64,000 nt of DNA from Ariolimax columbianus (GCA_036924085.1 JAVGWX010000019.1:14201696-14265695), one strand, 5' to 3'. Positions 1 to 12,857 are shown, counted from the stretch's first letter. Notes: generated by a model from the sequence alone, not told the origin. Numbers and translations: made by a program.

Positions 1-1190
1 ATACGTATGTATTATCTACTATCTGAGACAAATTTTTTACAAGCTTTCTTATCTTTTAGCAATAAATGAGTCGACCAAGCTATATATGGGTAGCTAATTA
101 CTATTAGAGAAGGAAAGTTAGCTATGAAAGGAAACTCAAAACCTGAGATAAGTATTATAAAGTCTTTAACATTTCATAATCGATAACAATGTATATTATA
201 GGACGTTTTATCCTCGATTGCAATGTATATTATAGGACTACTTGTGTCTTTACTAAGCATCTACCTGTTAGTGAAACGTATATGGAAAAAGCCTGGCAGA
301 TTACCAAGCATATGTAATATATTTTAGAAGAATATCTCTACTACTTAGTTTCCCCTCTTGTAAATTCATTGTCGGTCATTGCGAACATTTTAAAAAAATT
401 ATGAAATGCAGACAGACATAAAAGCAATAGAAAGTGTCGACAGTCAATTTAGACCTTATCAAATAGTGGACATGACGAATACTGCCCAGACTTAATTCAC
501 CGGAACGTTCATATTCACCCGCTTCTGTTCTTCTTTAAGGCTGCATTTCAACCTCTTAAGTTTATAATTGGTCATTTGTATGTAGTTGTAATGTATTAAT
601 TGTTATTATTAACTTTTAATTTGGCAAGATTATTTGTCAGTACGTTAATATAAATAGATACATTCGACATCAGCGCCACCTTATGGCGGTATATCTTAAC
701 ATCGGCTGCAGTAGACGACTGCGTTATATCATTATTTATTGTGAACACTTTTCGTCAAAGCATCAAAACATGCGTACATCTATTTATTTATTTGCCAGAA
801 AAATAATTGTTGTGTTCATATCATGTCGGCTTTTCTATCCAAACAGCACATAGGGTAATTCCTACAGTTGGCCCCAACCAACGCTTCATCATTATATTTA
901 ACTTCAAATAGAACTACTCAACAATATCATCAATACAATTCCTTACTGCTACATTTGCAGTATAACATTTTTAAATGTCAAAACGGATAAATTTAACAGC
1001 AAACAGCACAACTCAGCAGTATTATGATTACTACAGTTACACAACGAGACAAGTGTAGTAGTAATATGGTTTAATCCAGACTAGCTAATGTTCATATAAA
1101 TATTTCATCTACCAACATTCTTGGCTATATCGAACCATCGTTGACATTTCTAAAATGATTAACACTGCACTTATTACCGTAAGCGGTATT
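1..1190. other. AT-rich sequence, no gene recognised
   Basis: No convincing ORF, RNA or known repeat is visible. From about 880 the sequence becomes rich in ACT, ATT and ACA triplets. It grades into the satellite that follows, so the last 300 bases look like a degenerate edge of the array rather than unrelated DNA. Confidence 0.6.
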
Positions 1191-4100
1191 TCTAATTCTA
1201 TCAAAACTATTACTATTCTTACAGCTTCCGGTAGTATTAACACTATTACTAGTCTTACTAGTTCTAGTACTACCAAAACTATTACTATTCTTACTAGTTC
1301 TAGTACTACCAAAACTATTACTATTCTTACTCGTTCTAGTACTACCAAAACTGTTACTATTCTTACTAGTTCTAGTACTACCAAAACTATTACTATTCTT
1401 ACTAGTTCTAGTACTACCAAAACTGTTACTATTCTTACTAGTTCTAGTACTACCAAAACTGTTACTATTCTTACTAGTTCTAGTACTAACAAAACTGTTA
1501 CTATTCTTACTAGTTCTAGTACTACCAAAACTATTACTATTCTTTCTAGTTCTAGTACTACCAAAACTGTTACTAGTCTTACAAGATCTAGTACTACCAA
1601 AACTGTTACTATTCTTACTAGTTCCAGTACTACCAAAACTGTTACTATTCTTACTAGTTCTAGTACTACCAAAACTGTTACTATTCTTACTAGTTCTAGT
1701 ACTACCAAAACTGTTACTATTCTTACTAGTTCTAGTACTACCAAAACTGTTACTATTCTTACTAGTTCTAGTACTACCAAAACTACTACTATTCTGATTC
1801 AAGCAGTACTAACACTATTACAAGTATTATTCTTACTAGTTCTAGTACTACCAAAACTGTTACTATTCTGATTCAAGCAGTACTAACACTATTACAAGTA
1901 TTATTCTTACTAGTTCTAGTACTACCAAAACTGTTACTATTCTTACTAGTTCTAGTACTACCAAAACTGTTACTATTCTTACTAGTTCTAGTACTACCAA
2001 AACTGTTACTATTCTTACTAGTTCTAGTACTACCAAAACTGTTACTATTCTTACTAGTTCCAGTAATACCAAAACTTTTAATATTCTTACTAGTTCTAGT
2101 ACTACCAAAACTGTTACTATTCTTACTAGTACCAGTACTACCAAAACTGTTACTATTCTTACTAGTTCTAGTACTACCAAAACTGTTACTATTCTTACTA
2201 GTTCTAGTACTACCAAAACTGTTACTATTCTTACTAGTTCTAGTACTACCAAAACTGTTACTATTCTTACTAGTTCTAGTACTACCAAAACTGTTACTAT
2301 TCTTACTAGTTCTAGTACTACCAAAACTGTTACTATTCTTACTAGTTCTAGTACTACCAAAACTGTTACTATTCTTACTAGTTCTAGTACTACCAAAACT
2401 GTTACTATTCTTACTAGTTCTAGTACTACCAAAACTATTACTAGTCTTACTAGTTCTAGTACTACCAAAATTTTTACTATTCTTACTAGTTCTAGTACTA
2501 CCAAAACTATTACTATTCTTACTAGTTCTAGTACTACCAAAACTGTTACTATTCTTACTAGTTCTAGTACTACCAAAACTGTTACTATTCTTACTAGTTC
2601 TAGTACTACCAAAACTGTTACTATTCTTACTAGTTCTAGTACTACCAAAACTGTTACTATTCTTACTAGTTCTAGTACTACCAAAACTATTACTATTCTT
2701 ACTAGTTATAGTACTACCAAAACTGTTACTATTCTTACTAGTTCTAGTACTACCAAAACTGTTACTATTCTGACTAGTTCTAGTACTACCAAAACTACTA
2801 CTATTCTGATTCAAGCAGTACTAACACTATTACAAGTATTATTCTTACTAGTTCTAGTACTACCAAAACTGTTACTATTCTGATTCAAGCAGTACTAACA
2901 CTATTACAATTATTATTCTTACTAGTTCTAGTACTACCAAAACTGTTACTATTTTTACTAGTTCTAGTACTACCAAAACTGGTTCTATTCTTACTAGTTC
3001 TAGTACTACCAAAACTATTACTATTCTTACTAGTTCTAGTACTACCAAAACTGTTACTATTCTTACTAGTTCTAGTACTACCAAAACTGTTACTATTCTT
3101 ACTAGTTCTAGTACTACCAAAACTATTACTATTCTTACTAGTTCTAGTACTACCAAAACTGTTACTAATCTTACTAGTTCTAGTACTACCAAAACTGTTA
3201 CTATTCTTACTAGTTCTAGTACTACCAAAACTATTACTATTCTTACTAGTTCTAGTACTACCAAAACTGTTACTATTCTGACTAGTTCTAGTACTACCAA
3301 AACTGTTACTATTCTTACTAGTTCTAGTACTACCAAAACTGTTACTATTCTTACTAGTTCTAGTACTACCAAAACTGTTACTATTCTTACTAGTTCTAGT
3401 ACTACCAAAACTGTTACTATTCTTACTAGTTCTAGTACTACCAAAACTGTTACTATTCTTACTAGTTCTAGTACTACCAAAACTATTACTAGTCTTACTA
3501 GTTCTAGTACTACCACAACTGTTACTATTCTTACTAGTTCTAGTACTACCAAAACTACTACTATTCTGATTCAAGCAGTACTAACACTATTACAAGTATT
3601 ATTCTTACTAGTTCTAGTACTACCAAAACTGTTACTATTCTGATTCAAGCAGTACTAAGACTATTACAAGTATTATTCTTACTAGTTCTAATACTACCAA
3701 AACTGTTACTATTTTTACTAGTTCTAGTACTACCAAAACTGTTACTATTCTTACTAGTTCTAGTACTACCAAAACTGTTACTATTCTTACTAGTTCTAGT
3801 ACTACCAAAACTGTTACTATTCTTACTAGTTCCAGTACTACCAAAACTGTTAATATTCTTACTAGTTCTAGTACTACCAAACCTGTTACTATTCTTACTA
3901 GTACCAGTACTACCAAAACTGTTACTATTCTTACTAGTTCTAGTACTACCAAAACTGTTACTATTCTTACTAGTTCTAGTACTACCAAAACTGTTACTAT
4001 TCTTACTAGTTCTAGTACTACCAAAACTGTTACTATTCTTACTAGTTCTAGTACTACCAAAACTATTACTATTCTTACTAGTTCTAGTACTACCAAAACT

Positions 4101-7100
4101 GTTACTATTCTTACTAGTTCTAGTACTACCAAAACTGTTACTATTCTTACTAGTTGTAGTACTACCAAAACTGTTACTATTCTTACTAGTTCTAGTACTA
4201 CCAAAACTATTACTAGTCTTACTAGTTCTAGTACTACCAAAACTGTTACTATTCTTACTAGTTCTAGTACTACCAAAACTGTTACTATTCTTACTAGTTC
4301 TAGTACTACCAAAACTGTTACTATTCTTACTAGTTCTAGTACTACCAAAACTGTTACTATTCTTACTAGTTCTAATACTACCAAAACTATTACTATTCTT
4401 ACTAGTTATAGTACTACCAAAACTGTTACTATTCTTACTAGTTCTAGTACTACCAAAACTGTTACTATTCTTACTAGTTCTAGTACTACCAAAACTACTA
4501 CTATTCTTACTAGTTCTAGTACTACCAAAACTAATACTATTCTGATTCAAGCAGTACTAACACTATTACAAGTATTATTCTTACTAGTTCTAGTACTACC
4601 AAAACTGTTACTATTCTGATTCAAGCAGTACTAACACTATTACAAGTATTATTCTTACTAGTTCTAGTACTACCAAAACTGTTACTATTCTTACTAGTTC
4701 TAGTACTACCAAAACTGGTTCTATTCTTACTAGTTCTAGTACTACCAAAACTATTACTATTCTTACTAGTTCTAGTACTACCAAAACTGTTACTATTCTT
4801 ACTAGTTCTAGTACTACCAAAACTGTTACTATTCTTACTAGTTCTAGTACTACCAAAACTGTTACTATTCTTACTAGTTCTAGTACTACCAAAACTGTTA
4901 CTATTCTTACTAGTTCCAGTACTACCAAAACTGTTACTATTCTTACTAGTTCTAGTACTACCAAAACTGTTACTATTCTTACTAGTTCTAGTACTACCAA
5001 AACTGTTACTATTCTTACTAGTTCTAGTACTACCAAAACTGTTACTATTCTTACTAGTTCTAGTACTACCAAAACTGTTACTATTCTTACTAGTTATAGT
5101 ACTAACAAAACTGTTACTATTCTTACTAGTTCTAGTACTACCAAAACTATTACTATTCTTTCTAGTTCTAGTACTACCAAAACTGTTACTAGTCTTACAA
5201 GATCTAGTACTACCAAAACTGTTACTATTCTTACTAGTTCCAGTACTACCAAAACTGTTACTATTCTTACTAGTTCTAGTACTACCAAAACTGTTACTAT
5301 TCTTACTAGTTCTAGTACTACCAAAACTGTTACTATTCTTACTAGTTCTAGTACTACCAAAACTGTTACTATTCTTACTAGTTCTAGTACTACCAAAACT
5401 ACTACTATTCTGATTCAAGCAGTACTAACACTATTACAAGTATTATTCTTACTAGTTCTAGTACTACCAAAACTGTTACTATTCTGATTCAAGCAGTACT
5501 AACACTATTACAAGTATTATTCTTACTAGTTCTAGTACTACCAAAACTGTTACTATTCTTACTAGTTCTAGTACTACCAAAACTGTTACTATTCTTACTA
5601 GTTCTAGTACTACCAAAACTGTTACTATTCTTACTAGTTCCAGTACTACCAAAACTGTTAATATTCTTACTAGTTCTAGTACTACCAAAACTGTTACTAT
5701 TCTTACTAGTACCAGTACTACCAAAACTGTTACTATTCCTACTAGTTCTAGTACTACCAAAACTGTTACTATTCTTACTAGTTCTAGTACTACCAAAACT
5801 GTTACTATTCTTACTAGTTCTAGTACTACCAAAACTGTTACTATTCTTACTAGTTCTAGTACTACCAAAACTGTTACTATTCTTACTAGTTCTAGTACTA
5901 CCAAAACTGTTACTATTCTTACTAGTTCTAGTACTACCAAAACTGTTACTATTCTTACTAGTTCTAGTACTACCAAAACTGTTACTATTCTTACTAGTTC
6001 TAGTACTACCAAAACTATTACTAGTCTTACTAGTTCTAGTACTACCAAAATTGTTACTATTCTTACTAGTTCTAGTACTACCAAAACTATTACTATTCTT
6101 ACTAGTTCTAGTACTACCAAAACTGTTACTATTCTTACTAGTTCTAGTACTACCAAAACTGTTACTATTCTTACTAGTTCTAGTACTACCAAAACTGTTA
6201 CTATTCTTACTAGTTCTAGTACTACCAAAACTGTTACTATTCTTACTAGTTCTAGTACTACCAAAACTACTACTATTCTGATTCAAGCAGTACTAACACT
6301 ATTACAAGTATTATTCTTACTAGTTCTAGTACTACCAAAACTGTTACTATTCTGATTCAAGCAGTACTAACACTATTACAAGTATTATTCTTACTAGTTC
6401 TAGTACAACCAAAACTGTTACTATTCTTACTAGTTCTAGTACTACCAAAACTGTTACTATTCTTACTAGTTCTAGTACTACCAAAACTGTTACTATTCTT
6501 ACTAGTTCTAGTACTACCAAAACTGTTACTATTCTTACTAGTTCCAGTACTACCAAAACTGTTAATATTCTTACTAGTTCTAGTACTACCAAAACTGTTA
6601 CTATTCTTACTAGTACCAGTACTACCAAAACTGTTACTATTCTTACTAGTTCTAGTACTACCAAAACTGTTACTATTCTTACTAGTTCTAGTACTACCAA
6701 AACTGTTACTATTCTTACTAGTTCTAGTACTACCAAAACTGTTACTATTCTTACTAGTTCTAGTACTACCAAAACTATTACTATTCTTACTAGTTCTAGT
6801 ACTACCAAAACTGTTACTATTCTTACTAGTTCTAGTACTACCAAAACTGTTACTATTCTTACTAGTTGTAGTACTACCAAAACTGTTACTATTCTTACTA
6901 GTTCTAGTACTACCAAAACTATTACTAGTCTTACTAGTTCTAGTACTACCAAAACTGTTACTATTCTTACTAGTTCTAGTACTACCAAAACTGTTACTAT
7001 TCTTACTAGTTTTAGTACTACCAAAACTGTTACTATTCTTACTAGTTCTAGTACTACCAAAACTGTTACTATTCTTACTAGTTCTAATACTACCAAAACT

Positions 7101-10100
7101 ATTACTATTCTTACTAGTTATAGTACTACCAAAACTGTTACTATTCTTACTAGTTCTAGTACTACCAAAACTGTTACTATTCTTACTAGTTCTAGTACTA
7201 CCAAAACTACTACTATTCTTACTAGTTCTAGTACTACCAAAACTACTACTATTCTGATTCAAGCAGTACTAACACTATTACAAGTATTATTCTTACTAGT
7301 TCTAGTACTACCAAAACTGTTACTATTCTGATTCAAGCAGTACTAACACTATTACAAGTATTATTCTTACTAGTTCTAGTACTACCAAAACTGTTACTAT
7401 TCTTACTAGTTCTAGTACTACTAAAACTGGTTCTATTCTTACTAGTTCTAGTACTACCAAAACTATTACTATTCTTACTAGTTCTAGTACTACCAAAACT
7501 GTTACTATTCTTACTAGTTCTAGTACTACCAAAACTGTTACTATTCTTACTAGTTCTAGTACTACCAAAACTGTTACTATTCTTACTAGTTCTAGTACTA
7601 CCAAAACTGTTACTATTCTTACTAGTTCCAGTACTACCAAAACTGTTACTATTCTTACTAGTTCTAGTACTACCAAAACTGTTACTATTCTTACTAGTTC
7701 TAGTACTACCAAAACTGTTACTATTCTTACTAGTTCTAGTACTACCAAAACTGTTACTATTCTTACTAGTTCTAGTACTACCAAAACTGTTACTATTCTT
7801 ACTAGTTCTAGTACTACCAAAACTGTTACTATTCTTACTAGTTCTAGTACTACCAAAACTGTTACTATTCTGACTAGTTCTAGTACTACCAAAACTGTTA
7901 CTATTCTTACTAGTTCTAGTACTACCAAAACTGTTACTATTCTTACTAGTTCTAGTACTACCAAAACTGTTACTATTCTTACTAGTTCTAGTACTACCAA
8001 AACTGTTACTATTCTTACTAGTTCTAGTACTACCAAAACTGTTACTATTCTTACTAGTTCTAGTACTACCAAAACTGTTACTATTCTTACTAGTTCTAGT
8101 ACTACCAAAACTATTACTAGTCTTACTAGTTCTAGTACTACCAAAACTGTTACTATTCTTACTAGTTCTAGTACTACCAAAACTACTACTATTCTGATTC
8201 AAGCAGTACTAACACTATTACAAGTATTATTCTTACTAGTTCTAGTACTACCGAAACTGTTACTATTCTGATTCAAGCAGTACTAAGACTATTACAAGTA
8301 TTATTCTTACTAGTTCTAGTACTACCAAAACTGTTACTATTCTTACTAGTTCTAGTACTACCAAAACTGTTACTATTCTTACTAGTTCTAGTACTACCAA
8401 AACTGTTACTATTCTTACTAGTTCTAGTACTACCAAAACTGTTACTATTCTTACTAGTTCCAGTACTACCAAAACTGTTAATATTCTTACTAGTTCTAGT
8501 ACTACCAAAACTGTTACTATTCTTACTAGTACCAGTACTACCAAAACTGTTACTATTCTTACTAGTTCTAGTACTACCAAAACTGTTACTATTCTTACTA
8601 GTTCTAGTACTACCAAAACTGTTACTATTCTTACTAGTTCTAGTACTACCAAAACTGTTACTATTCTTACTAGTTCTAGTACTACCAAAACTATTACTAT
8701 TCTTACTAGTTCTAGTACTACCAAAACTGTTACTATTCTTATTAGTTCTAGTACTACCAAAACTGTTACTATTCTTACTAGTTCTAGTACTACCAAAACT
8801 GTTACTATTCTTACTAGTTCTAGTACTACCAAAACTATTACTAGTCTTACTAGTTCTAGTACTACCAAAACTGTTACTATTCTTACTAGTTCTAGTACTA
8901 CCAAAACTGTTACTATTCTTACTAGTTCTAGTACTACCAAAACTGTTACTATTCTTACTAGTTCTAGTACTACCAAAACTGTTACTATTCTTACTAGTTC
9001 TAATACTACCAAAACTATTACTATTCTTACTAGTTATAGTACTACCAAAACTGTTACTATTCTTACTAGTTCTAGTACTACCAAAACTGTTACTATTCTT
9101 ACTAGTTCTAGTACTACCAAAACTACTACTATTCTTACTAGTTCTAGTACTACCAAAACTACTACTATTCTGATTCAAGCAGTACTAACACTATTACAAG
9201 TATTATTCTTACTAGTTCTAGTACTACCAAAACTGTTACTATTCTGATTCAAGCAGTACTAACACTATTACAAGTATTATTCTTACTAGTTCTAGTACTA
9301 CTAAAACTGTTACTATTCTTACTAGTTCTAGTACTACCAAAACTGGTTCTATTCTTACTAGTTCTAGTACTACCAAAACTGTTACTATTCTTACTAGTTC
9401 TAGTACTACCAAAACTGTTACTATTCTTACTAGTTCTAGTACTACCAAAACTGTTACTATTCTTACTAGTTCTAGTACTACCAAAACTGTTACTATTCTT
9501 ACTAGTTCCAGTACTACCAAAACTGTTACTATTCTTACTAGTTCTAGTACTACCAAAACTGTTACTATTCTTACTAGTTCTAGTACTACCAAAACTGTTA
9601 CTATTCTTACTAGTTCTAGTACTACCAAAACTGTTACTATTCTTACTAGTTCTAGTACTACCAAAACTGTTACTATTCTGACTAGTTCTAGTACTACCAA
9701 AACTGTTACTATTCTTACTAGTTCTAGTACTACCAAAACTGTTACTATTCTTACTAGTTCTAGTACTACCAAAACTGTTACTATTCTTACTAGTTCTAGT
9801 ACTACCAAAACTATTACTAGTCTTACTAGTTCTAGTACTACCAAAACTGTTACTATTCTTACTAGTTCTAGTACTACCAAAACTGTTACTATTCTTACTA
9901 GTTCTAGTACTACCAAAACTGTTACTATTCTTACTAGTTCTAGTACTACCAAAACTGTTACTATTCTTACTAGTTCTAGTACTACCAAAACTATTACTAT
10001 TCTTACTAGTTATAGTACTACCAAAACTGTTACTATTCTTACTAGTTCTAGTACTACCAAAACTGTTACTATTCTTACTAGTTCTAGTACTACCAAAACT

Positions 10101-10445
10101 GTTACTATTCTTACTAGTTCTAGTACTACCAAAACTACTACTAGTCTGATTCAAGCAGTACTAACACTATTACAAATATTATTCTTACTAGTTCTAGTAC
10201 TACCAAAACTGTTACTATTCTGATTCAAGCAGTACTAACACTATTACAAGTATTATTCTTACTAGTTCTAGTACTACCAAAACTGTTACTATTCTTACTA
10301 GTTCTAGTACTACCAAAACTGTTACTATTCTTACTAGTTCTAGTACTACCAAAACTGTTACTATTCTTACTAGTTCTAGTACTACCAAAACTGTTACTAT
10401 TCTTACTAGTTCTAGTACTACCAAACTATTACTATTCTTGCTAGT
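1190..10445. repeat. 36-bp satellite with higher-order repeats
   Basis: About 250 tandem copies of a 36-bp unit, each containing the palindrome TACTAGTTCTAGTA. Paired variant units containing CTGATTCAAGCAGTACTAAC interrupt the array at 1794/1868, 2806/2880, 3566/3640, 4542/4616, 5410/5484, 6278/6352, 7254/7328, 8194/8268, 9170/9244 and 10146/10220. They define nine complete higher-order repeats of 760-1012 bp. The two members of a pair are always 74 bp apart. Because 36 is divisible by three and the unit lacks stops in several frames, both strands show long Ser/Thr/Asn-rich or Leu/Val-rich ORFs. Each separator shifts the frame by two bases, and the ORFs end just past the separators. I read this as non-coding satellite DNA; a centromeric or subtelomeric location cannot be judged from the window. 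Confidence 0.95.
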
Positions 10446-10860
10446 TCCAGTGCTACTCAAACTATTACTAATCTTACTACTTCTAGTACTACTAACACTA
10501 TTACCATTCGCACTATTTATAGAACTACTAACACTATTACCATTATATAACTGTTAAGACTTATAATCCCTATTGTTACCTCACAAGTATATATTAAAAC
10601 TATTACCTACTGCTAGCACTGCTTACTACCGCTAGACATTATATTTCTTGTACTATTAACACCATTGCTACATTGAGAACTTTTACCAATGTTAAGACTG
10701 CTTTCATTAATACTATTTATAACATTATCAGCGCCTTTACTTCAAACACTACCACTATTTCTGTTAACACATGTAATTCTATCATCACTATTGTTCTTAA
10801 GACCAATTGTAATATTTTTCTAGACCTGCTAACAATATTACCACTTGTGTACTACTGACA
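10446..10860. repeat. Degenerate distal edge of the 36-bp satellite
   Basis: The regular unit decays into irregular ACT/ATT-rich sequence such as ACTACTAACACTATTACC. Decayed edges on both sides are typical of satellites whose centre is homogenised by unequal exchange. Confidence 0.6.
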
Positions 10861-11083
10861 TTTCAAAAATAGTTGTGACTTTGAGTACCCCTTTCATTAT
10901 AATAATTATGGCCATTTTAATAACCGTTTTTTTTCTGATCTTCATGATGTATCATATCCTTACAGAACGTCTAGTACATCACAGCCACCCTGTTCTTCGG
11001 TCAGTTCTCCGCCTCCGGCACTCTCATTTTCATTTTAGAACTTCTTTGATGCCATATGTCCATGTTCTATTCTGGGGGAACTC

Positions 11084-11400
11084 AGTGGTCTCGAGGCAAG
11101 GTGTCCGTCTTGGGTGGGGGACTCATTGGTATTGAGGCAAGGTGTCCACCTTCAGTGGTCTCAAGGTAAGGTGTACGCCTCGGGTGGGAAGACCCAGTGG
11201 TCTCGAGGCAAGGTGTTCGTCTTGGGTGGGGGACTCATTGGTATTGAGGCAAGGTGTCCACCTCGGTTTGGGGGGGGGGGGGGGGGGTCAGTGGTCTCGA
11301 GGTAAGGTGTACGCCTCGTCGGGTGGGGAACCCAGTGGTCTCTAGGCAAGGTGTCCGCCTCGGGTGGGGGGACCAAGTGGTCTCGAGGTAAGGTGTCCGC
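11084..11400 (+). repeat. Tandemly multiplied SINE head
   Basis: Eight imperfect 33-45 bp copies of a segment beginning AGTGGTCTCGAGGTAAGGTG. They start near 11084, 11121, 11154, 11196, 11236, 11287, 11331 and 11373, with a 20-nt-scale poly-G run near 11270. The last copy continues without a break into the SINE body. The same segment occurs once at the head of the full-length SINE on the minus strand at 63153-63588. The segment contains the A-box-like part of a tRNA-derived head. Confidence 0.8.
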
Positions 11401-11992
11401 CTCGAGTGACGGAGGTTGCAGGCTCGAATCACGGTGAAGAACGATATTTTTTCCACGTAGATCTTCTGGTAAAAATTCCCCTGATTTCTGGGTAGTGAGA
11501 TCGTACTGAAGTCGAGCAATGAGTGTGGTCGAGCACGATAAAAATTCCTTGGCAGTTGGAAATCGAAATGAGTAAGATTAACGACCGCTGTCCGTACACA
11601 ATTCAAGTTAAAAATCTGCCCAAGTTGTTTTTACCTTTCCCCAGGTGGTTTGTTAAGAGCCGCTATAGATGGCGCCTATCTACTAAGCTCTAGTGTTTGT
11701 GTCTAGTAAGATGAACTCGCACATCGGTTTAACCACCCTCCAAAAAACTGGTTGAATATAGATTATGTAGAGTCTTCTTGCAAAGCAAGGCAAAGGCCGC
11801 CGTCCGTCGTAGACGATGATGACAAATGTATTCCGCTAGCGCTATTTGTAGCAAGGATTAACTGTGCTACTTTTTATCCTCATTCTCTCGTCTTGAGATC
11901 CCTGACCCCAGTGGCAAGTCAAGGACAAGACGACTAGGGGGTGGCTACGAGAGTCTTATAAACCAGTATAAATATGTTGTTCAATACGTTAA
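11373..11992 (+). mobile_element. tRNA-derived SINE (family A), with an insertion in its tail
   Basis: The head has an A-box-like TGGTCTCGAGG and a B-box-like GGCTCGAATCA near 11430. It is followed by a body shared with the copies at 12571-12857 and 63153-63588, for example CCCCAGGTGGTTTGTTAAGA and the region around 11660 reading TATAGATGGCGCC. The 3' tail resembles the end of the L2/CR1-like LINE but is interrupted at 11777 and resumes at 11950 (TCTTATAAACCAGTATAAA). RNA polymerase III transcription and mobilisation by the LINE are inferred. Confidence 0.75.
11777..11949. mobile_element. 173-bp insertion flanked by an 8-bp direct repeat
   Basis: The SINE tail is interrupted between two copies of AGAGTCTT (11769-11776 and 11950-11957). 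Comparison with the intact tail at 63153-63215 shows that the insert is foreign. An 8-bp duplication would suit a hAT-type MITE, but I see no clear terminal inverted repeats, so the class is open. A duplication generated within the hairpin itself is an alternative. Confidence 0.45.
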
Positions 11993-12570
11993 GTTATTTG
12001 ATCCTCCTATGCCTGGTTTTCCAGCTACCGTACTCAATAGAACCGTTGTATTTCTTCCTAAACCATTGTGACGTTTGATGTGGTCTAATAAGTGTTAATG
12101 CCATCACAGAGACCCGTCAGATCAATCAACCGTTTGTCTGCACACACGATTGAAAGTATAAAAAAGATATATCTGCATCACTACAGAGGTATTAGAACAA
12201 GGACTAAGCCATTATGGAGAACAAGGAAAGAACACTTGTGAATTACTGGTATTCATATTTTAAAAAAAATTTTTTAGTGAAAAAGAAGCTAACATTTCTT
12301 AAGTGAAAAAGAAGATAACATTTTTTAAGTGAAAAAGAAGATAATAAATAGGTATGGCCAGATACCGCACTGAGACGAAAACACAAAACAATACCTAGGT
12401 TACGACCAAAAGGTCTTCATCACGGACAACGAACAACAACAATAATGAACTAGCGAATCATAGAAGAAAGGAAGAATAAATAAATGGGGGACGTATAAGG
12501 AGAAAATAGGATACTTATCTGAGAAAATGGCACATCACTTCTTCTCAAGTCGGGTGCATAATTCCAAATA
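11993..12570. other. No gene; short tandem repeat and a dispersed repeat piece
   Basis: Contains three ~30-bp copies of AGTGAAAAAGAAGATAACAT between about 12276 and 12345. At 12354-12411 there is a segment similar to 47601-47658 (both contain CCGCAC, GAGA and AACACAAA in the same order). Nothing else is recognisable. Confidence 0.5.
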
Positions 12571-12857
12571 CTTAACTTAACTTAACGTTTTTATACTGGT
12601 TTAGAAGATTCTGCAGTCTGTATACAACCAGTATCTTGGAGAGTGGTTTAGCCGTTGTGCGAGTCCATCTTAATAGACTCGAACACTAGAGCTAAGCAGA
12701 CCGGCAGCCAATTGGGTGCCACCTATAGCTGCTCTTAACAAACCACCTGGGGAAATGTACAAATAACTTGGGTAGATTTTTCATTCGAATTTTGTACGGC
12801 CAGCGGCCGTTAAACCTACTCTTTTCAATTGTCAACTGCCAAGGAATTTTTAAATGA
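12571..12857 (-). mobile_element. SINE family A, 5'-truncated
   Basis: On the minus strand this ends with the (TTAAG)n pentamer tail at 12571-12586, preceded by the TATAAA-type tail, the AGA-TCT hairpin region and the CCCCAGGTGGTTTGTTAAGA body. The tRNA-derived head is missing: the element stops at about 12857, after the segment reading ATTCCTTGGCAGTTG on the minus strand. 5' truncation fits target-primed reverse transcription. Confidence 0.8.

Noticed and set aside
1794..10220. Regularly spaced separators as a CRISPR-like or spacer array
   Set aside because: Separators are paired variants of the satellite unit, the intervening sequence is itself tandem repeat rather than unique spacers, and the genome is eukaryotic.
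1109..10460. Many 150-313 codon ORFs on both strands with 12-residue repeats (FGSTRTSKNSNS, LVVLELVRIVTV)
   Set aside because: They come from a 36-bp unit that lacks stops in several frames. They appear on both strands and are broken or shifted at every separator, so there is no sign of coding selection.
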